Shown: positions 1 through 10,935 of the stretch, piece after piece
Layout: each line of letters begins with the position of its first letter
Position numbering within the stretch: the stretch's first letter is position 1
Assembly (NCBI GenBank): GCA_958510825.1
Contig: OY294048.1
Span: forward strand, 25,059,887-25,123,886
Length of the DNA stretch: 64,000 nucleotides
From: Brachypterus glaber
Lineage: Eukaryota > Arthropoda > Insecta > Coleoptera > Kateretidae
Direction of reading: 5' to 3'
Notes under the pieces: model-generated
What the model was told of the DNA's origin: nothing
Databases searched by the model: none
Seen by the model: the letters and a program-made list of their open reading frames with translations, nothing else
Translations under genes and position numbers: made by a program

Positions 1-112
1 CTACCCGACAAGGTTTTTATACATTTAACAAAATATATCATTTTTAGACCAGTTTCCTCTGCTGATTCCAAAATCGTTATTAAAATTAAAATCTACAGTG
101 CCATTTTTGATA

Positions 113-480
113 TACAGGGTGATTTGGGAAAAAAAACCTTTTTTTTTCAAAAAATTGTAGATTCGACAATTTTTAATATATTTTTTTTTTAAATTGGTTT
201 GGAAAGTTTAAGAAATTCTTTCTTTTAAAGGCCGTCTATGATTTACATGCAAAGCATTTTTCAATTGTTTTTCCCAAAAGAAACAAAAATTTTTTTGATT
301 GTCAAGTTTTTGAAAACAGATTTTTCTTTATGAATTTAAATTAAAATATTCATTTATTTTCGCTCTTTATTTTGTTTTTTTAAATCTTTACTCTAGACCT
401 CCTGGAAATGCTACAATTTAAATTTTAAGTACCAATGGTCGGAAACTTTTGCATGATACCCGCTAAATTTATTTTATAAA
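113..480 (+). repeat. Solo terminal repeat related to element C
   Basis: Starts with TACAGGGTGATTTGGG preceded by TA. The order of blocks follows the left terminal repeat of element C at 44,335-44,690: an A-run, CTTTTTTTTTCAAA, GTAGA, then CTTTATTTTG, GACCT(C/T)C and GCTACA. Divergence is high and no partner inverted repeat is visible before base 1, so the element may be cut by the window edge or be a solo repeat. The 1-112 and 481-724 flanks show nothing recognisable. Confidence 0.45.
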
Positions 481-724
481 ACAGCCCGTATCCGGCATTG
501 GGTGTGGAACTTAAGATTTATATATTTTTTGAAAGAGTAGTGATGGGCGAACACAACGGTACCAAATTTAACCTAAAAATAGTAGGGAACCATTTTTAAA
601 ATTTTGCTAAAAATTGGTTCTTTTATTAAGATTTCTTTTGCTTACTTTTTATAATATCTTATTCTTGCTACTTTTTCACGATTAAAGAGTGTTTTCTTAT
701 CTTATTTTTTCTTCTGAATCCAAA

Positions 725-1757
725 TATTTTATAACTCAGGAACCCTTTGAGATATATCAACGAGGTTTTTGCACGTCAACTAATTCTACCAAGGCCCGTT
801 TTTATGTGTTATTTTCGTTTACTTATTTCAACCAGGGGTGTGCAAAACGGGGGGGGCTTATCAGTTTTTTGTCCCAAACTTTTTTCTGTGTAACTTTTTT
901 GCAATTTAATTTTTGAAATATGATTCCCCAGGTCAAAATACATAAAAAAGGTACTCTTGTTGTAATACTGTAGGATTAACCGTTTTCGAGAAAAATTCAT
1001 TTGAAGGTGAAATTCCACGGTTCGAGGACAAAAAATTAAATACTAAAATGTTGAAAACCAAAATTTTAATGATGCAGGGCGAATGTACATTAAAAACTAA
1101 GAAAAAAACCTCATATACAGGTACTTCCAAAAATGAATCCTAATGGAGCTATGGTCTCCTAAATATGCACCATTTTTAAAGGGCTATGGTAGCTCTAAAA
1201 GCGTTTTTTCGACCTACATGTATGGAAACTTTTTTTCTTAGTTTTTGATGTAGAATAACATTGCATCATTAAAATTTTGGTTTTCGACATTTTAGTATTT
1301 AATTTTTCGTCCTCGAACCGTGAAATTTCACCTTCAAATGAACTTTTCTCGAAAACGGTTAATCCTACAGTACAACAAGAGTACCTTTTTTATGTATTTT
1401 GACCTAAGGAATCATATTTCAAAAATAAAATTGCAAAAAAGTTACACATAAAAAAGTTTGGGACAAAATACTGATAAGGCCCCCCCGTTTCGCACACCCC
1501 TGGTTTAAATAAGTACGTGAAAATGACATACAAAGATGGGCCTTATTAGGATTAATTCACGTGCAAAACCTCGTTAATATATCTCAAAGGGTTCGTGAGT
1601 TATTAAATAAAAACCGATTTTTTTAGCCAATTTCAAAGGGGCGTAGCTCCCTTATGACGCATTTTTAGACATATGTTTATAGGAACATTTTGTCATATTT
1701 TATCATGTAGAATCACCTGTTAAAATTTCCGACCCTATTTCAAATACACCCTGTATA
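725..1757. repeat. Family A palindromic repeat, copy 1
   Basis: Two inverted arms meet near 1,190. The left arm begins with ATAACTCAGGAACCC and the right arm ends with CACCCTGTATATG. Shared blocks include a poly-G tract in GTGTGCGAAACGGGG, TTTTTTGTCCCAAAC and TTAACCGTTTTCGAG. The outer 110 bp of the left arm are missing compared with the complete copy at 28,513-29,664. It is non-coding; the short ORFs inside are by-products of the repeat. Its TACAGGGTG-type end suggests a DNA-transposon derivative. Confidence 0.75.
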
Positions 1758-2596
1758 TGAAAAAAGTTTTCATTTGTAGGGTAGTGTAATCGAACTACTT
1801 GCTAGGTGGAAAAACACTAGAACTAAATAATTTAAAATAACTGCCGACTACACGTTTCTTCCCGAATTAATGGACTAGAACAACTGGCCTGAAGGCGCAC
1901 TTGTTAAAAAATTTAAATTTTTTCGAGATGCCCCCGGAGAATAACAACTTGAACGCAAGTCCCAATAAACATAATAAAACTTTAACAACTACCACACTAA
2001 AAATATTTTACCAAAACGTCTTAATACGAAGACTGAAGAAGTATATGCTGCCGTATCAGATGGGGAGGCGGACATTATATGCTTAACCGAGACGTGGATA
2101 CTCTCAGATGTCGATTCGGCAGAATTGTTTGGAAATATGTATAACGTCGTCAGATGTGATAGAAAATACGGAGGTGTACTTATTGCAATTAAACCGGACT
2201 ATAATGTTACTCCTATTAATTTTACAAATATTTTAAATAACACTAACAAAATTGAAATTGTTGGTTACAAGGTACTTTTTGAAAAATCAACACTTGCAGT
2301 AGTCTGTGTATATGTATATAATGATCATAAGGATTATGAAGACTTTTTAACTTTATTGACATCATGTAATTACTTTCAAAATATGAATGTTCTCTTTGTA
2401 GGTGACTTCAACATAACTAATTTTAATAATCCTATAAAACAGGTATTGTGACTCTTTTAATAATTATCTGATATCTTCTGAACTTTCCCAATTTAAAAGT
2501 TATGAAATTCCTAAGTTCAAGGTCCGTTGTATTAAGGGGTAAAGGGTACAAAAGCCAAAATCTTGATAAAAAACGATTAATTTTTTATTCTTAAAA

Positions 2597-2640
2597 CATC
2601 ATGACGCGTTTCGACCGTTCGGTCATTTTCAAATGGTTAC
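2597..2640 (-). ncRNA. Hammerhead-ribozyme-like motif, left arm
   Basis: On the minus strand: stem II GACC-GAAC-GGTC, then GAAA, then CGCGTC followed by ATGATG. The 5' core reads TTGAAAA where CUGANGA is expected. Stem I can form between ACCAT and ATGAT with one mismatch. The architecture fits the minimal hammerheads known from Penelope-like elements, but the core substitutions suggest weak or no activity. Confidence 0.6.
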
Positions 2641-2956
2641 ATATAAAAAACTACGTCAAAACCTCCATAGTTAACCAACGAACACAAAAATTTAACATTT
2701 AATTATGAAATGTCAATTATTTATAATAAAAGTTTTCACACACACAAAGTAGATTAAAATTTAAATATTGAACAAAACAAATTAACGTGTTTAAATATTG
2801 TTCAAAACAGGTTAATTTGTTTTGTTCAATATTTAAATTTTAATCTACTTTGTGTGTGTAAAAACTTTTATTATAAATAATTAATATTTCATAATTAAAT
2901 GTTAAATTTTTGTGTTCTTTGGTTAACTATGGAGGTTTTGACGTAGTTTTTTATAT

Positions 2957-3000
2957 GTAACCATTTGAAAATGACCGAACGGTCGAAACGCGTCATGGTG
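2957..3000 (+). ncRNA. Hammerhead-ribozyme-like motif, right arm
   Basis: Inverted partner of the motif at 2,597-2,640. Stem I pairs ACCAT with ATGGT without mismatch, stem II is GACC-GAAC-GGTC, the GAAA box is intact, and the GTC cleavage triplet precedes ATGG. The 5' core is TTGAAAA instead of CUGANGA. It is better preserved than the left copy. Confidence 0.6.
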
Positions 3001-4255
3001 TTTTAAGAATAATAAATTAATCGTTTTTTATCAAGATTTTGGCTTTTGTACCCTTTACCCCTTTCCCAATTTAACCACATTACTAATGAAAATAATCGCC
3101 TGTTAGACCTTGTTTTGTCAAATCTAACATGTGACGTTACTCAAGCTGAGGGCTTGGTAAAAATTGATTTACATCATCCCCCTCTAGATATTTTTATTGA
3201 GATAACAAATAAAGAAAAACCTTATAACTTTTTATTTAATAGCGAAAGAAATTTTAATTTTAAAAAGGCCAATTTCATTGGCTTGTATAAATATTTAAGT
3301 CAAATAAATTGAACCGAATTAAAAAAATTTAATGATGTAAATTGTGCATGATCATACTTTTATAGGTTGTCAGATTTTACATTTAGTCAATATGTACCCC
3401 TATTTAAAAATAAATCCAAGTCTAGACGTAGATATCCTTCATGGTATACGCGGGATATAATTATCAAAAAAGGAAAAAAAAACTTTTGAATCTTACAGAA
3501 AATAAAGAAAAATTTATAAAAACTACTCTTCAATAAAATTAACACAGTTACGACGAGAATTAAAAAGAGACATTTTTTTAACATATGCTAACCACATAAA
3601 AATGTCGACGAATCTGTAAGTAAGGATCCCAAAACATTTTGGTTATATGTAAAATCAAAACGAAATTCAACTAGAATTCCCGGTAAAATGAAATTTAAAA
3701 ATAAGACTTATGATGACCCCCATATATACAAAAAATCTGCCCCTGTTAAAAACATGTATAATAATATCAATCAAATCCCGAACACTTCTTTAAACTACAT
3801 CTGATAAAGACATATTATTGGCTTGTAAAAGGCTTAAAGACACTATGACGGTTGGCGTTGATAAAATTCCAAGTTTTCTAGTTAAATACTGTGCATTAGC
3901 CCTTATTATTCCTTTAAGTTTTTTTATTTAACCTTATACTTAAAACATCTGTCTTTCCTGATCTCTGAAAAGTTTCAAAGGTTTGCCCTATACTAAAAAC
4001 AGGTGATACTGGTGAGATTGGTAACTATAGACCCATCTCCATAATCTGCCATTTCGCAAAGATTTTTGAATCCATCCTATAGAAATACATTTACAGCAGC
4101 ATTAAAAACACAGTGTCTCCAAATCAACACGGATTTATGGAGAAAAGGTCTACGGTGACTAATCTTGCAAGTTTTAATGACATAGTAATAGATGCTGTTG
4201 ACAAAGGAGGACAAGTTGATGTAATCTATCAGATGTGATGAAAGCATTTGAGGAT

Positions 4256-4700
4256 GAGCAACCTTTCAAGAAATAGATCTATTTTCACAAAAATGTTGTA
4301 TTGAGAAAACATTATATTGTTTTAATACTAAACCAACAAAAAAAAAAGAACAAGATGGTGAAATAATTTTTAAATATTTAATAGAAAACAAGGTTCAGTT
4401 GCCAAGGCAGCTCTTAACTACATAAAATTAAAAGACATTTCTGATAGAAGAAGAAGATAGAAGAATTTTAAGCAGTTGTGAGTTTTTAGCTTTACTAAAG
4501 GTGGTTCAACACCTATTCTTTACCCATTTCTTGTACAGCTTTGCAAAGAATATTAATTTTATTATTATTTTTTTATAATTACATTTCTCTAAAATTTAAT
4601 AAATATTTATTCATTAAGAAACATTCATTTATTAATGCATTATTTTTTTAGAAAACTTCAACTAATAATTTAGGTATGTCACTATGCACACCTACCCTAT
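4256..4700. other. Unassigned spacer
   Basis: AT-rich sequence between two LINE remnants. I see no long ORF, no terminal repeats and no family seen elsewhere in the window. A short GAAGAAGAAGATAGAAGAA tract lies near 4,450. Confidence 0.5.
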
Positions 4701-4711
4701 AGTCCGGGGCA

Positions 4712-5493
4712 TAAATAAATAAATAAAGACTTTATTGCCCAACAGTTAACACCTGGCACTGGCTATAGACCAATATATAGAAATAATTAAGTAATTTTAT
4801 AATACAAAATTTACTTGAGACTAGAAAACTTAATATTAACATTGTCAATACAGTTAAAATTTAGGTTTTAAGTTGGTCTTAGATGTATTAATTTGCATAT
4901 TTTCTCTTGGTATTTGAAACTGAATCTTGTTTAGTAAAAACCCACAATCAACTTTATTGTTTATTAAATTAAACAAAAGAGAAATTGATATTTTTTTTCT
5001 GTGATATCTAGACTTAATAGGTCAAACTTATTTAATAAACTTATATGATATGAGCCCTGGGGAGGATAGATTTTATAGATTCTAAAGTTAAGGAGCTTGA
5101 CAAATTTACGCTGAACTGGTTCCAATGGATCTATTTGGTTATTATAAGTTGGATACCAAATTAGACATCCATATTCTAATTTTGAACGGATAAAACTAAA
5201 ATAAAGAATTTTAAGGCTATTTAAAGTGGAAAATGAGCTGGCGTTTCTTGTAATAAAGCCTAGCATTCTAGAGGCAGATTTGCAAATAAAAGTTACATGT
5301 GATGAGAATGAAAGTTGAGAATCGTAAATTATGCCTAGGTCTTTAATTTCATTACACCTTTCAAGAATAATATCGTCAATCCTATAATTAAAATTAATGG
5401 AATTTGATTTGCGTGTATATGTTACAACCTTACATTTGTCTATATTAAGTTTTAGTCTATTTTCAATACACCATGTAGTAACCTTACTAGAAT
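4712..5493 (-). pseudogene. LINE ORF2 C-terminal fragment (Jockey/CR1-like)
   Basis: The minus strand is open from about 5,490 to 4,964 and reads the RT thumb and C-terminal region: RLKLNIDKCKVVTYTRK, IKDLGIIYDSQLSFSSHV, SKLEYGCLIWYPTY and VQRKFVKLL. This is the normal order downstream of the YADD box in CR1/Jockey elements. The 3' end has AATAAAG and a (TTTA)n tail at about 4,712-4,735. It is 5'-truncated just after the palm domain, and a second LINE 3' end abuts it at about 5,494. Confidence 0.8.
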
Positions 5494-6245
5494 AGAATAT
5501 CCTTTATTCATTAATTAAAATTGTAAAAACACTAGGATTTACAATTTTGAATATGAATGTTGTCAATAATAATAATAATAAATAATTTATGAATAACTAA
5601 AAAATAAATACCTAACTAAATAAATAATAATCATACAAAAAAATAAATAATAACATAATAAACAAATAAATAACAATGAGAGGTCACGCTAAAATACATA
5701 ATGTTATCTTTATAGATAATCAGCCATTGAGTATGGTTCTAAGCCTACGAGAAATGAGTAAATAAGTTTCTTATAGGTGTTGAAGTTTCTGGTGGACTTA
5801 ATGTTGTTGGGTAGTTTGTTAAAGACTGACATGCTAGAGTACATGCAGCCTTTTTCAAATTGTGTGAGCCTGTGATGAGGAAAAATGTAATTTGTATGTC
5901 TTCTACTTGAACTCAACATATCTTGAAACAGATTATTGTTTTTAAAAATGAAAATTAGAAGTTCGTAAATATATAGCCCAGTAAGGGTAAGAATACGGTT
6001 ACTCTACTCTACTAAGCTCTTGCTGTAAGAAAAAACAGTCATAAATTGTTTTAATTAAAAGAAATATTTTAATATTATATGCGAACATTAAACTGATAAA
6101 AATCAAAAATAACAAAGGTCCTAAATTGGACCCTTGTATGAAAAATCAAATTGGACTTAAATCCATTATAAAAAACAAATTGAACTCTATTAAATAAATA
6201 AGATTCAAAAAGTAGTAATAAATCTGTACTAAAACCTAACACGGT
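5494..6245 (-). pseudogene. Second LINE ORF2 3' fragment, internally deleted
   Basis: Two minus-strand blocks of one RT. Block 1 (about 6,245-6,080) reads LLLLFESYLFNRVQFV and QGSNLGPLLFLIFI, the classic pre-YADD region. Block 2 (6,005-5,710) reads LTLTGLYIYELLIF and then the C-terminus SVFNKLPNNIKSTRNF, ending YSMADYL. The catalytic YADD and thumb between them are lost. The 3' UTR carries AATAAAG near 5,500 and an (AAT)n stretch. Confidence 0.75.
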
Positions 6246-6370
6246 TCGCAAAAAAGGTCAAATAAAATAAAAAATTTGCCCAAGAACTTTGAAAATAAAA
6301 TTTGATTTTTGGCCCTTTCCTTAAATAGGAAAAGCAAAAATTAAAAAATTTCAACGACAAATTTTTTTTA

Positions 6371-6664
6371 TTGCATTTTACAGCAGAAAAGTCTGAGTGG
6401 GAGGACTCGATGGCTTGTTTTTACTTTAAAAAATATTTCATGGATTTGGATATTAAAGTTTTTCCAAAAATCCATTGCGTACTTTTCCATATATTTGAGT
6501 TTTGTGACAGTACAAATAAAGGCCTAGGTGTGTTCACCGAACAAGCCATCGAGTCCTCCCACTCAGCTGCTGTATTTGGGCGATATAAAGTATCTGAAAA
6601 CCATCCGGAATTTGGTAAAAAAATTAAAAATTCAATAATATTTTATAACAGCTCTCATATATAA
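6371..6664 (+). pseudogene. C-terminal fragment of an unnamed DDE-like transposase family
   Basis: A 97-codon open frame. From about residue 32 it reads FPKIHCVLFHIFEFC, GLGVFTEQAIESSH, YKVSENHPEFG and YNSSHI, then a stop. From family knowledge, this matches the C-terminal end of a multicopy arthropod/cnidarian protein group that I cannot name; the locus at 62,388 looks like the N-terminal half of the same group. The E in EQAIESSH is the candidate third acidic residue of a DDE triad. The first 15 or so residues lie in an inverted copy of the later coding sequence (6,393-6,419 against 6,540-6,566) and are probably not native. Confidence 0.55.
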
Positions 6665-7532
6665 TTACTATTAAATATTAATTATTATTTTTTTAATGTT
6701 ACAGTTTATCATATAGTTTGCGTTAAATTTTTATGTTTATTTACCCAGCTTTAAAAAAAAAAAATTTTTGCTTTTATTTATTCTGTACTTTTATATTTCA
6801 ATTTTGTTTAATACAAAATATAATTTCAACTTATAACTTTATTTGCTTTTAATTTATTGCCTTTCCTCTGGAATTAAAAAATCCCTTCAAACCTTTCAAA
6901 AAAAATTGATTTGTAAAGTAAGTTTTAAAATGTTTTTTCTTTTTCTTCCGATCGTCTGATATCTCTTCTTTAAGCCGAAAGTAGAGATTTTAAAGTTTTA
7001 GGCATAATGTATTATAGAAATATTATGTACATAATTATGTATGTATAATTATTAGATATAGTAAGTCTCTTATAAGAGACTTCCTTAACAACTTTCAGGA
7101 GAAATATAAACCAAATTTGGCACGTACGCGTACATAATATTATTATATATCTTTTTTATATTAATATATAATAATAATAATATATAATAATATATATTAT
7201 ATAATAATTAACCCCCAAACCGACATTTTAAACACTCTTTTACCAACAAAAAAAAATTCAAAATTTTTTTCTTCACGGTACTCATTAGAATTGCGCGATA
7301 CTTGTTGTTCAAACATTTTTGTTGTCCCAAAATCTCAAAACTAGAGACTTCAAGCTTCAAATTGCTTTTTTCATGACCGATACGTCTATTTTTCACAAAG
7401 ATACAGCCATTTGAAAAATCGCTAAAGATTTGGAATTTTATTTTTTGATCCTTTAATTTTTTGTCCTAGTGTAATTATAAATATACCGCTAGAACTGCTT
7501 CCGAACACATACAAATGATTTCAATGCATGAA
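6665..7532. other. AT-rich spacer with TA/TAA simple repeat
   Basis: No gene visible. It includes GTCTCTTATAAGAGAC, a short perfect palindrome near 7,064, and a (TA)/(TAA) tract at about 7,130-7,210. The tail (7,440-7,532) is presumably the 3' side of the neighbouring gypsy element, but no LTR could be defined by eye. Confidence 0.45.
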
Positions 7533-8252
7533 TCAATTGGAGGGGTTGTAAATTTTAATATGACTGGCATGAAAAGTTCCACGTTCTTTTAAACTCAATA
7601 AATCTTCCAAAACAAAAGTGTCAGCAGATACCTTTTTCTATAGCTTAATATGATTATCGTTGTTTTAGGATGTTTCAACAGTACTAAAATTTGGTAAAAT
7701 AGGTTTTGGAGATTCGCCAGTTAGCAGTTCAATAGGGGAAAAACCTGTAGACTCGTGAGTGATACTATTCAGAAATTCTACAAATTTTGGCACCTCCAAA
7801 GCCCATCTTGTGTGCTTTTCAAAACAGTAAACTCTGAACAACCTTCCTAACCCGAATAATCCATTCAGATGTATTTGCTGCGGCTTGACGTACCGACCAG
7901 TGTATATTTTTTATATTTAAGCGCTCCAATTCCTGCTTCCACAGTTCAGCAGTATATTGGGACCCGTGATCAGTAAGGATGCTGCACGCCTTCGAGAATT
8001 TAGAAAAGTATTTAGTTTTTAACATATGCAAAACCGCTTCAGTCGTGGCTTTTTTTAATGGATACAAAGCCACGTATTTTGTAAAAAGATCTACCACTAC
8101 GCAAAAATAAGTGCAACCATCAACCGAGCTGGGCAATGGTCCATAGAGATCTAGTGTTAATATCTCATTTGGTCGCTCTGCAACAATGCTTTGCAAGGGG
8201 GCATGAGGTAAAATACTTTTGCCCGTTGGCTTATATCACATGTCTTAACCAC
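7533..8252 (-). pseudogene. pol: gypsy integrase: catalytic core and C-terminus
   Basis: Minus frame. CDIS near 8,240 closes the HHCC zinc domain, followed by ILTLDLYGPLP (first D), FTKYVALYPLK, ILTDHGSQYTA (second D) and a damaged region before the expected E. After a frameshift near 7,820 come FEKHTRWALEVPKF and STGFSPIELLTGE. The terminal segment reads KERGTFHASHIKIY and stops at 7,533. These are standard retroviral-type integrase landmarks. At least one frameshift lies between core and tail. Confidence 0.8.
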
Positions 8253-9650
8253 AGACGGACGGACAGACGGACACTCTTAAAAAAAATACTTTCTGTAAAA
8301 GTAAGATATTGACTATTCCACATTTTATATGTTTTTTTGCAAATATCTCCAAAACTATTTACTTTAAATATACGAACTCCATACTCATTTAAAAGAGAAT
8401 TTAATATTCTATTTATTTAAAATAAAAAATATTAAGAGTCTAATTAAAAAAAAGTGACTTAAGGATATTTGAAATTCTTCAACTTTGTATCGCATTCTGA
8501 GACATTCCGTATATTTTTGGAGATAACTTTCTTTTTAGAGGAAAGAGAGGCCTTCCTTAAAATTAACACAAATCTTTAAAATCATTTCCAAAAGTCCAAA
8601 CTCTAAAACGTTAGGAGATACGATTTTTTAGCCATTGCTTGATAATGGCAATTTTTTCGTTAAAATCGAAATAACACAAAAACTATTGGAGTTAGATATA
8701 GGTTGTATTAAAAAATTTGGAATTTGATGCAGAATTTAAAAATCATAAAATATACAAAGTTTTTGAATTTGGTTAAAAAAAAATTATTGAGGTTTATGTA
8801 CTAAAAAATCATTTGTTTTTTCCTAAATTTTTATGAATTTTATACATAGCCCTCCCCCCTTAAACTTTACGTATATTTATAATTATTATTTATTTGAAGT
8901 ATTAGGTATTGTTGAACCTTTTGGCGTCATAAATTAAACTGTCGTCTCGTTTAACAACACATATATAATATTTATTTTATTTTAAAACGCAAAATCTTGG
9001 CGGTTAGACCCTCAAAATTGGGCTTCTGGTCATTTAATTGAGCTGAATTTTTTATTACCTACTTAGGGGCCCAGAATAAAGGTTTTAATCAATTTTGGTT
9101 AAAATCGGTGACCAAAAATTTTTCGTCCCAGCCTAATGCGCATGCTTAGGTAGGGTAGATTTTTTTAAAATTTTTTTGCGGAATTCCTGTGTGTATCATT
9201 ATTTAACGCACAAAAAAAATCATTTTTTATGTACCCAAAAAACATTGGTTCGTTGGCCAAACATTGGCGTGCCAATGTTTCTTACATTTGACCAATGTTG
9301 GCAAACCCACATTGGGCCTACATACTAAGGAGACATCAGCCGCCCTACGGCCGTATACGACCGACCAATGTTGGCAAAACTGCATTGGCCCTACATTGAC
9401 CGCCCGAAGGCCAACGCAATTTTTTTAAATTTTCAAGTTGGAAATTTATCATTTGCCTTAGGTTGGCCAACGTACGTTGGTTTTTAAGGCTGCAGCCTTA
9501 GATTGGCCAATGTACGATTTTACGATCGAAATTATCGTTGGCTTTAAAGTTTTGCCAACATAAGCCCGTCTTATGCGGCCTTAGGGCGGCTGATGTCTCC
9601 TCAGTATGTAGGGCCAATTTCGGACGGACAGACGGACGGACGGACAAACG
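8253..9650. mobile_element. DNA element with GACGGACAGACGG termini
   Basis: Inserted in the integrase zinc-binding domain. The ends read CAGACGGACGGACAGACGG (8,252 on) and CGGACGGACAGACGGACGG (9,621 on). The interior is AT-rich and non-coding. The exact target duplication is unclear; ACAT lies on both sides. A second, compact inverted-repeat unit is nested at 9,317-9,616. Similar GACC/GACGG repeats recur at 52,110-52,180, which hints at a shared terminal motif. Confidence 0.5.
9236..9616. repeat. Nested inverted-repeat unit with TTGGCCAA-type subrepeats
   Basis: A 40-bp inverted repeat at 9,317-9,357 and 9,574-9,616 centres on GGAGACATCAGCCGCCCTA and its complement. Within and beside it, ATTGGCC, GTTGGCAAA and GTTGGCCAACGTACGTTGG recur. 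It is clearly more GC-rich than the surroundings. It looks like a MITE with internal subterminal repeats; the class is unknown. Confidence 0.5.
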
Positions 9651-10317
9651 AACATTTCAATACCTGGTTATGCATATTTTTCAACCAAACTTCTCGGCGT
9701 AAAGCGCACCAAGTTTTGTATACGCCAAAATGACCAATGGCTTGATGAAAAATATTTATAACATTTGCTACTTCAGACTTGGGAATACACAAATAAATAT
9801 TGTTAAATGCACCTTTATTTAAAAACAAGAGATTATCGTGTATAAAATACTTTTCGTGTTCTTTGGCCATAGGGTTTCGTAAGGAATATATAATAGTCGA
9901 AAATTTTTCATCTTGCCTTTGCTTATTTGGTAAATCAGCTAAAAAACTTCGATTTTTTTCATTTATATCCCTTTCGGAACTTATGGATAATTTATTAAAT
10001 AACTTATTAGATGAAAAATGAGGAGCTGGATATCTCGAAAGTATCGGAAATCAGGTTGTCTCGTCCACTAACGTGTTTTACCGTGTAATCAAATTCCTGC
10101 AACGCTAAAATCCACCCTATTAACCGTGCCGAAAGTAATCTACAAGTTTGTAAGTATATTAACGATTTGCAGTCGCTCCACACTTCGAAAGTTCGGCCTA
10201 GGAAGTATACACGCCATTTATTTAATGCCCAGACAGAAAGAGCCTCTTTCTCCGGGACACTATACCGTCTTTCTCGATCTTGTAAAAGGGGACTGGCGTA
10301 TGCAACAATGCGCTTTT
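9651..10317 (-). pseudogene. pol: gypsy RNase H (3' part) and integrase zinc domain
   Basis: RNase H side (10,345-10,007): KKRIVAYASPLLQDRERRY, EKEALSVWALNKWRVYFLG, EVWSDCKSLIYL and VKHVSGRDNL, which gives the E, D and final D positions of a gypsy RNase H. After a stop and shift, the integrase N-terminus (9,870-9,651) reads NIFHQAIGHFGVYKTW and ends LKC at the insertion point. Its H-H-C residues are completed by CDIS at 8,240, so one zinc domain is physically split by the 1.4-kb element. Confidence 0.8.
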
Positions 10318-10331
10318 TTCCGTCCACATAC

Positions 10332-10935
10332 AATACAATATACAATATAAGTGGGGTTGTGAGGCATGGTACTGCCTTTCAAATCACTGCGACCAATGAG
10401 ATCTATTGTGAATCCCCTTTGCAATTTAGTGCACATCAAACTTTAGGCTTTCAAAGAAGCCTAACAGTTTTTCGGGGGCTACTTGGGATATATCTGCAGG
10501 TCTTGGGTATACCTGTTCTAGATATTGTAGCCTTTTGCGAGCAATGGCTTCGCAGAAGCACATAATGTGTTCGGCCGTTTCTGGTGCTTCTGAGCATAGA
10601 CGGCAAATGTCGATTTCAGATTTTCCCATTTTTTTAACATGATATCTTAACGGGCAGTGTCCGGTTAACAACCCAGTCTTTAGGTCCACCTTGCTGAGAT
10701 CGAGTAACTTTCTTGTTCGTTTAGGTTCATATTTTATGAATATTTTGGCCTGTCTTAAGTTTTGGTCTTTCCAATATCGAGTTTTGATTTTGGTTTCCCA
10801 TCTCTTAATTGCCTCTACCTGATGGCTTTTGTTAAAGCCACAGAAAGGTTCAGGGCCAATAAATTTAGCGCATGCTCCCTCTCTCGCGAGAGAGTCCGCA
10901 GCTTCATTGCCTTCAACACCCTCGTGTCCTGGCAC
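10332..10935 (-). pseudogene. I/R1-type LINE 3' fragment inserted in gypsy RNase H
   Basis: Flanked by an exact 14-bp duplication, TTCCGTCCACATAC, at 10,318-10,331 and 10,936-10,949. The minus-strand frame enters at VPGHEGVEGNEAADSLA (RNase H H-N-D end), continues LTGHCPLRYHVKKMG and CRLCSEAPETAEHIMCFC (a Cys/His knuckle common after LINE RNase H), and stops at 10,426. It is heavily 5'-truncated. The tail near 10,332-10,350 is CAATA-rich. It reads in frame with upstream gypsy sequence, giving a chimeric 201-codon ORF (10,426-11,031). Confidence 0.85.

Larger units (their letters stand above)
2497..3060. mobile_element. Palindromic insertion with paired hammerhead motifs (Penelope-type terminus)
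   Basis: Flanked by a perfect 14-bp duplication, CTTTCCCAATTTAA, at 2,483-2,496 and 3,061-3,074, which shows transposition into the LINE endonuclease domain. Arms of about 245 bp (from 2,536 and to 3,061) meet near 2,798. A 39-bp unpaired segment (2,497-2,535) lies on the left only. Each arm carries a hammerhead-like motif, a known feature of Penelope-like element ends. No coding sequence is present, so it is probably a non-autonomous derivative made of two opposed 3' ends. Confidence 0.7.
1895..4255 (+). pseudogene. Decayed Jockey/CR1-like LINE ORF2 (endonuclease plus RT remnant)
   Basis: Several frames together give an apurinic-type endonuclease domain (EEP): LKIFYQNV at the start, ADIICLTETWI, YGGVLIAIKPDY, VLFVGDFNIT, then after an insertion RLLDLVLSNL and HHPPLDI. 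Further on are SRRRYPSWYTRDII in the linker and RT finger and palm pieces: GVDKIPSFLVKYC, IGNYRPISII, SPNQHGFMEKRST. The frame is broken by many stops and shifts, so it is dead. The YADD box and C-terminus are absent and the sequence stops near 4,255. A palindrome at 2,497-3,060 interrupts the endonuclease domain. Confidence 0.8.

Noticed and set aside
809..1130. Small conserved proteins that recur at several places (for example 809-1018, 13,286-13,480, 29,193-29,429, 46,342-46,545)
   Set aside because: Their recurrence follows the non-coding family A repeat on both strands; ends, starts and frames vary between copies.
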